This document shows, one piece after another, positions 19,730 to 24,400 of a stretch of DNA of 24,400 nt. A model generated the notes under the pieces. The model did not search any database and was not told the DNA's origin. It was given only the letters and a program-made list of their open reading frames with translations. The stretch is from positions 1 through 24,400 of IMG/VR virus record IMGVR_UViG_3300038825_001015; one strand, 5' to 3'. The position numbers were made by a program, and so were the translations under genes. The stretch's first letter is position 1. Each line of letters starts with the position of its first letter. Source of the stretch: a virus.

Positions 19730-21711
19730 TGCCAAACAAAACGGACATAGACCCGCTATCCATCACGGATGGTAAAATATCCAACCTAGCCAACATCAAT
19801 CCAAAGAAGTTGGCCAAGGCAACGGAGGGTCAGGTTCTCGTCGCACAAGCTGATGGTCGTTTTGCGGCCAAGTCTTTGTCGGGAGACATATCTCTCCAAG
19901 CGTCTGGTGCGGCTACCGTGACCAGCGTGGTGACTGCGGAGGGCGGTGGAACGACAACTGTTGTCACTGGCCCAGCCGGGCCAACCGGAGAGCAAGGCCC
20001 AGCGGGAGCGCAAGGCGCACAAGGCCCAGCAGGGAGCGATGCCACAGTGACCACCAGTGCCGTGGATTCGGCGGGCGCAGTAATGGAGACTGACCTTGTT
20101 CAGACCAGTGCCGGTGCGGGGGATGCGAGTAAACCAATCAAACTGGATTCAACCGGCAAAATAGATGCCAGTATGATTGACGGCAATGATGTTAGCTACA
20201 ATGACATCTCAAACAAACCAGCATCATTCACTCCCTCCACTCACGCATCCACACACGCCACTGGAGGAACAGATGCAATCGCTCCTAGCGACATAGGCGC
20301 GGAACCGGCATTCACCAAGAACACCGCGCACAATAAGAATTTCGGTGCTGCTGCGGGAACAGTTTGTCAGGGGAACGACAGTCGATTGAGCGATGCGCGG
20401 ACTCCAGTTTCACATAATCATGCTGCCAGTGAAATAACCAGCGGAACACTGCACGACGACCGCATTGCACAATCTAACGTCACGCAACATCAAGCCGCAA
20501 TAGATCACGATCAACTAACAAATTTTAGTGCAGCCGAACATCGAGTTATCGACGACTCTAGCACAAGCGACCAAGACAAACTCTGGAGTGCATACAACAT
20601 CACCACAAACCTATCACTCTACACTCCGCTATCAACGTACCAAGGTCATGGCCACGGACAGTATGCAGTTAAGGCGAACAATTTATCTGACCTTACTAAT
20701 GCTGGGACAGCCAGAACAAACCTTGGACTAGGTACTGCGGCTCAATCTGCAACCGGCGATTTTGCCACCGCTGGACACTCTCACTCAAACGCAACCACAA
20801 GCGCGGATGGGTTTATGTCCAGCGCGGACAAGGACAAGCTGGACGGCATTGATGACTTTGCAAACCTCTATGTGCTGCCGCTTGGAACAAGCACGGTGAG
20901 GGGCGGGTACAAATTAGGATATGCAGAAAACGGCAAAAACTATCCGGTAGAGGTTAGCAGTGAACAGATGTATGTGAACGTCCCTTGGACTGACACTCAA
21001 TTGTCCACTGAACAAGTGCAGGACATTGTGGGTGCAATGTTCACCGGCAACACTGAAACCAACATCACCGCAACCTACCAAGATGATGATGGGACGATTG
21101 ACTTGGTTGCGTCTTCGGGAAGCGGGAGTGGAACCGTAAATTCTGGAACGGGAGAGGAAATGGCATTCTACGCCGCCACTGGAACTGCCGTTTCGGGGAC
21201 GAGCGCATTCACTTTTGTAAACACAACCGACGAAGAATTTAACATTGGTAATGGAACCAACAAAGGGGAACTGGGAATTGCTTGCGGGCCGGGAAGCACA
21301 ACAAATGTTTATCGGTTGTATGTAGGTGGCTCAACAAGAGCGGCGGCATATTTCGGTACAACCGAAACAACCCCAACACATTTTGTTACACCGGACGCTG
21401 GAGACGATGCAGCTTGTTTGTATGGACACGGGTATGTGGCACTCAAGTCAATTACCAATGAACCATCAATGGGCGATCACTACGCCGGTATCTACGCGAA
21501 GGACGACACAAGCAGCACATGGGCAAATTTATGGGCAGTTGGAACAGATGGAACCGAAACCCAAATATCTCCACACGATGCCGATGGCAACTGGGTGTTT
21601 AATTCGATAGACCGCAAGCGTGGGAAGCGAACCAAGATCAACATGATTGAAGTAATTCGCGCCTTGGAAGAAACGACAGGGAGACAATTTATATTTGAAG
21701 AAGAATTGTGA
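19729..21711 (+). CDS. Tail fibre with collagen-like stretch (660 aa)
   Basis: The 660-residue product has a GTG start overlapping the upstream stop. Residues 81-102 are seven G-X-Y triplets (GPAGPTGEQGPAGAQGAQGP), a short collagen-like trimeric stem. Shaft motifs follow: HASTHATGGTDAIAPSDIGA, SDARTPVSHNHAASEI and TSADGFMSSADKDKLDGID, all typical of phage fibres. The C-terminus (LWAVGTDGTETQISPHDADG, then NWVFNSIDRKRGKRTKINMI) ends in a helix and FIFEEEL, a conserved-looking cap. It starts like the previous gene, with SITDGKISNLANINPKKLAK. The stop overlaps the next start (GTGA). Confidence 0.8.
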   Translation: MPNKTDIDPLSITDGKISNLANINPKKLAKATEGQVLVAQADGRFAAKSLSGDISLQASGAATVTSVVTAEGGGTTTVVTGPAGPTGEQGPAGAQGAQGPAGSDATVTTSAVDSAGAVMETDLVQTSAGAGDASKPIKLDSTGKIDASMIDGNDVSYNDISNKPASFTPSTHASTHATGGTDAIAPSDIGAEPAFTKNTAHNKNFGAAAGTVCQGNDSRLSDARTPVSHNHAASEITSGTLHDDRIAQSNVTQHQAAIDHDQLTNFSAAEHRVIDDSSTSDQDKLWSAYNITTNLSLYTPLSTYQGHGHGQYAVKANNLSDLTNAGTARTNLGLGTAAQSATGDFATAGHSHSNATTSADGFMSSADKDKLDGIDDFANLYVLPLGTSTVRGGYKLGYAENGKNYPVEVSSEQMYVNVPWTDTQLSTEQVQDIVGAMFTGNTETNITATYQDDDGTIDLVASSGSGSGTVNSGTGEEMAFYAATGTAVSGTSAFTFVNTTDEEFNIGNGTNKGELGIACGPGSTTNVYRLYVGGSTRAAAYFGTTETTPTHFVTPDAGDDAACLYGHGYVALKSITNEPSMGDHYAGIYAKDDTSSTWANLWAVGTDGTETQISPHDADGNWVFNSIDRKRGKRTKINMIEVIRALEETTGRQFIFEEEL

Positions 21712-21926
21712 AACCCAAACTCGGCAGAATAATAAAAATTGAAAACGACAACCCCAAGTTTGGCGCGTTGAAGTCGTACAATTTTCTGCGAGTCAAGGAT
21801 AGCTGGGGAGTCGAAATGAATTTAATGTTTACGGATCGTCAATTGCTGGAGGCAGAAAAACGTGCCGCTAAAAATCCAGAGGACGTAGTGAAGAAAGTCA
21901 CATTCAAACAATGGCTTCGCAGCTAA
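21708..21926 (+). CDS. Small hypothetical protein (72 aa, GTG start)
   Basis: The 72-residue basic product starts MKPKLGRIIKIENDNPKFGA and ends KKVTFKQWLRS. A beta-like first half (SYNFLRVKDSWGVEMNLMFT) leads to helices with many Lys/Glu. It starts at GTG four bases overlapping the fibre stop and overlaps the next gene by 16 bases. No family recognised; a small assembly factor for the preceding fibre is one possibility. Confidence 0.6.
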   Translation: MKPKLGRIIKIENDNPKFGALKSYNFLRVKDSWGVEMNLMFTDRQLLEAEKRAAKNPEDVVKKVTFKQWLRS

Positions 21927-22375
21927 CACCAATCCAGCAAGCCAAGAAAAGCCATGAAGAAGATAGCATCACATCGTTTGAACAAGATTTGGTCTGGCAT
22001 CTGCACAACGCCTATGTCTGGTCAGGCGACGACGCATTCATCATGGGCCGACCAATGCCGCGCTCCAAGATTGAATCAGAAGCCGCTACAACAACCACAT
22101 ATCCACTGGAAGAATGTGACACTTGGTTCGTCTGGCGTGGGGCTGGGGAAGGTGCGCTTGCGAGATTTTTGGAGGTCGCGCCATTCAAACTGCCGTATGT
22201 GGCATGGCATCGTAGAGGCGATCAGTTAAAAATTTTTAAATGGAAAACTTACGAACGAAAGGTACAAAGATATGGGAACAAGAGTAAAAGCTCCAAAGCC
22301 AAGATCGTATGCTCAGGAGACAAAAGAATCGCTCCAAGCACAGGTGGATTTAGCACCGTCGCTATATGCGGCTGA
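21911..22375 (+). CDS. Conserved phage hypothetical protein with extended C-terminus (154 aa)
   Basis: The 154-residue product starts MASQLTPIQQAKKSHEEDSI. The core (about residues 26-108) is Trp/acid-rich: LHNAYVWSGDDAFIMGRPMP, then YPLEECDTWFVWRGAGEGAL, then APFKLPYVAWHRRGDQ. This core is one I have seen in other podovirus-like genomes; function unknown, virion or host-factor role possible. The C-terminal 35 residues, after KIFKWKTYERK, are basic and low in complexity, and they overlap the next gene by 104 bases. The core ends near where overlap begins, so the tail may be read-through from a lost stop. Confidence 0.65.
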   Translation: MASQLTPIQQAKKSHEEDSITSFEQDLVWHLHNAYVWSGDDAFIMGRPMPRSKIESEAATTTTYPLEECDTWFVWRGAGEGALARFLEVAPFKLPYVAWHRRGDQLKIFKWKTYERKVQRYGNKSKSSKAKIVCSGDKRIAPSTGGFSTVAICG

Positions 22376-23285
22376 AGCCGAGTTTCGTCCCAAATACAGT
22401 CAGTTAGACGTAGACATTGCAAAGTCAACGACTCCACAACTACTGGATTTATATGAAACAACTCAAGGCCGACTGGGCGCAATGGACAGACGCAATTTGG
22501 CCGCGCAACGGGAGGGCGACATTGAGGCGATTGAGCGACTTGGTGGACGAGCGAGAGCCGCGCTGGATGCAGCAAATCCAGAACAGGCCGCACTACTGGC
22601 TGAACTAAACCGACAAGCCCAAGAAGACCTAGCCGCTGGAGGTAATCTCTCTGCATTTGAACGCCGAGAAATCCAGCAGTCAGCACGGGCTGGACAAGCC
22701 GCTCGCGGACTAGGGTACGGACTGGGAGATGCCGCGATTGAAAGTTTGGCCCAAATGCAGGGCGCGTCTGCACGACGCCGCGAACGCCAAGGATTTGCCC
22801 AGTCAATGGTTGGCATAAACCAAGCAACTGGAGCCGACCCATTTATGGCTATTCTAGGTCGTCCGAGTTCCGTGTCTCCAGCAATGGCAGGAGGCGTGGT
22901 TGGGCAAGCGCAAGGTTTCAACGCTGGGCAAATGTTCAGTCCAGAATCCGCATACGCACAAAACATTTACGCTGGAAACCAGCAACAACAACTAGCCGCA
23001 CGAACCGCGACCGCAGCCAATCGAGCCGCCATGTTTGGTGGAGTGATGCAGGGACTGGGTTCTCTTGGAGCGGCGGCTATTACAAAATGTTGGGTAGCGC
23101 GTGAAGTGTTTGGTGGGGCAAACCCAAAATGGCTTGAGTTCTTTTATTGGAAAGAAGTTCAAGGGCCAAAGTGGTTCAAGAATTTATACAACCGCTATGG
23201 CGAATGGTTCGCTGGATTTATCAGCAACAAACCAAAACTAAAAAACATTGTTAAGCGTTGGATGGAGGACAGATTAAATGGCTAA
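22272..23285 (+). CDS. Probable internal virion or tail-associated protein with a CWVAREVFG C-terminal module (337 aa)
   Basis: The 337-residue product starts MGTRVKAPKPRSYAQETKES. Residues about 20-200 are long, Ala/Gln/Arg-rich helices. Residues 200-268 are Gly/Ala/Gln-rich, and GSLGAAAI looks like a short hydrophobic patch. The last 65 residues form a separate module, CWVAREVFGGANPKW, then Trp-rich helices ending KRWMEDRLNG. Such a module occurs at the end of several phage virion proteins in my memory. With the next gene it fits internal core or ejection proteins that leave the head with DNA. GAAAGG precedes the ATG. Confidence 0.65.
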   Translation: MGTRVKAPKPRSYAQETKESLQAQVDLAPSLYAAEAEFRPKYSQLDVDIAKSTTPQLLDLYETTQGRLGAMDRRNLAAQREGDIEAIERLGGRARAALDAANPEQAALLAELNRQAQEDLAAGGNLSAFERREIQQSARAGQAARGLGYGLGDAAIESLAQMQGASARRRERQGFAQSMVGINQATGADPFMAILGRPSSVSPAMAGGVVGQAQGFNAGQMFSPESAYAQNIYAGNQQQQLAARTATAANRAAMFGGVMQGLGSLGAAAITKCWVAREVFGGANPKWLEFFYWKEVQGPKWFKNLYNRYGEWFAGFISNKPKLKNIVKRWMEDRLNG

Positions 23286-24400
23286 CTATTTTTCACAGTA
23301 TCAAGGGGGAGGCCCAGCCGCGTTGCCGCCGGGTTACATGCAAGCCGCTACTGCACCGGGTAGGTATTTGGCGGAAGGACTAGCGAAGTTCGCTGACGAC
23401 ATTGGCACTGGCATAAAAGAACGCCGGGCCAAGCAGGAAGAACGAGCAATGCTGGAACAAATGGTTGAAGGCGAATACGGAGGACAACTGGAAAACGTAG
23501 ATGCCAGCGGTCAACCAACTCCAGAAGCCGTTGAGTTCTTGACGAAGTTTGGCGAGAACGTGCGAGACACCAGCGACATGAGTGTTGGCCAGTTGAAAGG
23601 GCTGGTTCAGACAATGCAGAACACTCGCAACCAAATGCAGAAGGATAAGGAGTTTGCGTTGAAGGATCGACTTGCTAATCTGGAAGAACGTAGAGTTGCA
23701 TCAACTGAAACAAAAACGACTTCTGACATTCAATTAGCAACGGAAAAACAAGCGTTTGATATTGTTCACAAAAGCGGAATGTTAGATGTGGAAAAAGCGA
23801 GAAATGATCTACTTCAAGACACGGCTTATTTCAAACGGCTTGATGCGCTGGAAAAAGAAAAACAAGAAGGTAAATCAAGAGCCGAGACTCAAGCTGGACT
23901 TCGCGAAATGTTTAGAGGCGATACTAGCGATTTTGGAAAACAAGTGTCCAAAGCACTAGAAGGAGACTTCGATCCAGAAATCATGCGACCGTGGTTAGAT
24001 TCAAAAATAAAAGCGGAAGCAGCAAGGATTACCAAAGACGAACTTGGGAAGCCAGAACTTCACGACTTTGACGGACAAAAAGTTCTCACTTTTGGAAACA
24101 CTATTGTCAAACTGGACAACATTGATGGCAAACTTCAAATGCAACCAGATAAGTTGGAACAGTTAAGAGTACGAATCAAAGAATCTATTAGTGATATTAT
24201 GGCGGGCTTTCCGTATGCAGCAGAACTAGAAAGGGCTAGAAAAAATCCAGAAGCACCTACGCCAATACAAGATCGTATTGATGCGTTAATTGAAGACGAT
24301 GCGGAGTTGGTTCGTAAATACACGCCGGGCGCACAAACTAAAAGTTCAACACCTTCAACGGACACACCTTCAACGGAGGAGTTAATTAAAGTAGAAGCTC
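23278..24400 (+). CDS. Probable internal virion/ejection protein, N-terminal part (cut by right edge)
   Basis: The frame starts at the ATG at 23278, overlapping the previous stop by eight bases with GGAGGA upstream, and stays open for 374 codons to the edge. It starts MANYFSQYQGGGPAALPPGY, then long charged helices (EGLAKFADDIGTGIKERRAK, QMQKDKEFALKDRLANLEER). The Gly/Pro-rich start and long amphipathic helices fit internal core or ejection proteins, and such genes tend to be very long. Near the edge is a TPST(D/E) repeat. The function is inferred from place and composition. Confidence 0.6.
   Translation, partial: MANYFSQYQGGGPAALPPGYMQAATAPGRYLAEGLAKFADDIGTGIKERRAKQEERAMLEQMVEGEYGGQLENVDASGQPTPEAVEFLTKFGENVRDTSDMSVGQLKGLVQTMQNTRNQMQKDKEFALKDRLANLEERRVASTETKTTSDIQLATEKQAFDIVHKSGMLDVEKARNDLLQDTAYFKRLDALEKEKQEGKSRAETQAGLREMFRGDTSDFGKQVSKALEGDFDPEIMRPWLDSKIKAEAARITKDELGKPELHDFDGQKVLTFGNTIVKLDNIDGKLQMQPDKLEQLRVRIKESISDIMAGFPYAAELERARKNPEAPTPIQDRIDALIEDDAELVRKYTPGAQTKSSTPSTDTPSTEELIKVEA
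24349..24376 (+). repeat. Short tandem repeat in the ejection-protein gene
   Basis: ACACCTTCAACGG occurs at 24349-24361 and again at 24364-24376, a 15-base period that encodes TPSTD then TPSTE in frame. It is a short linker-like repeat. It may continue past the window only by degenerate copies; the bases after it diverge. Confidence 0.7.

Noticed and set aside
19969-20034. Collagen-like repeat as a sign of eukaryotic DNA
   Set aside because: Short G-X-Y stems are common in phage fibres, and the flanking motifs are typical of fibres.
22249-22966. Long open frames on the minus strand opposite the 337-aa protein
   Set aside because: They are antisense to a well-supported gene with a ribosome site, have Arg/Pro/Ser-rich shadow composition and no start signals.
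1-24400. tRNA genes, integrase or attachment site
   Set aside because: I saw no cloverleaf-like region or recombinase motif by eye. This is a negative by inspection only; a tRNA scan would settle it.

Overview
The window is one stretch of a tailed double-stranded DNA phage genome with a podovirus-like layout. It holds no host chromosomal genes. It is probably from an uncultured environmental (perhaps aquatic) phage, because many of the small proteins resemble families I remember from environmental phage contigs. The host cannot be read from the sequence. The two spanin-like lipoprotein and holin-like genes suggest a Gram-negative host. Family assignments come from motif recognition in the translated sequence; no database was searched.

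Layout. (1) Positions 1-1780 carry a leftward (minus-strand) block of seven small genes. The last runs off the left edge. Six of them (1780 down to 242) are chained by 4-8 base start/stop overlaps, and two of the junctions reuse the same repeat of about 34 bp. A structured 140-base gap separates the sixth from the seventh. (2) Positions 1781-1998 are a divergent intergenic region ending in four GTTTT elements spaced exactly 10 bp apart. (3) Positions 1999-7342 are the rightward packaging and portal module: a TerS-like helix-turn-helix protein, two small genes, the large terminase, a MerR-like DNA-binding protein, the portal and a small protein. (4) Positions 7343-7565 hold a strong intrinsic terminator and a second, oppositely oriented 10-bp-phased array (AAAAC x4). 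(5) Positions 7566-11147 are the head module: scaffold, SU10-like (DUF5309-type) major capsid protein, head-tail adaptor and small virion proteins. (6) Positions 11162-13693 encode a long fibre with a LamG-like domain. (7) Positions 13704-16059 are a cluster of tiny genes: an MscS-like beta-domain membrane protein, a cysteine-cluster membrane protein, two holin-like proteins, three very basic mini-proteins and a nested spanin-like pair. (8) Positions 16059-21711 encode a large nozzle-like tail protein and two fibre proteins, one with a collagen-like stretch. (9) Positions 21708-24400 encode two accessory proteins and two probable internal virion or ejection proteins, the last cut by the right edge.

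Together the rightward genes cover packaging, the capsid, the short tail, receptor contact and envelope disruption. No contractile sheath or tape-measure gene is present. DNA polymerase, RNA polymerase, endolysin and integrase genes are not seen here and may lie outside the window. The most unusual signals are the two inverted 10-bp-phased arrays flanking the packaging module, the repeated coupling cassette in the leftward operon, the phage MscS-like mini-protein, the glycan-binding-like inserts in core tail proteins, and a strong strand-biased excess of the word CTGGA that is nearly absent from the long fibre gene.
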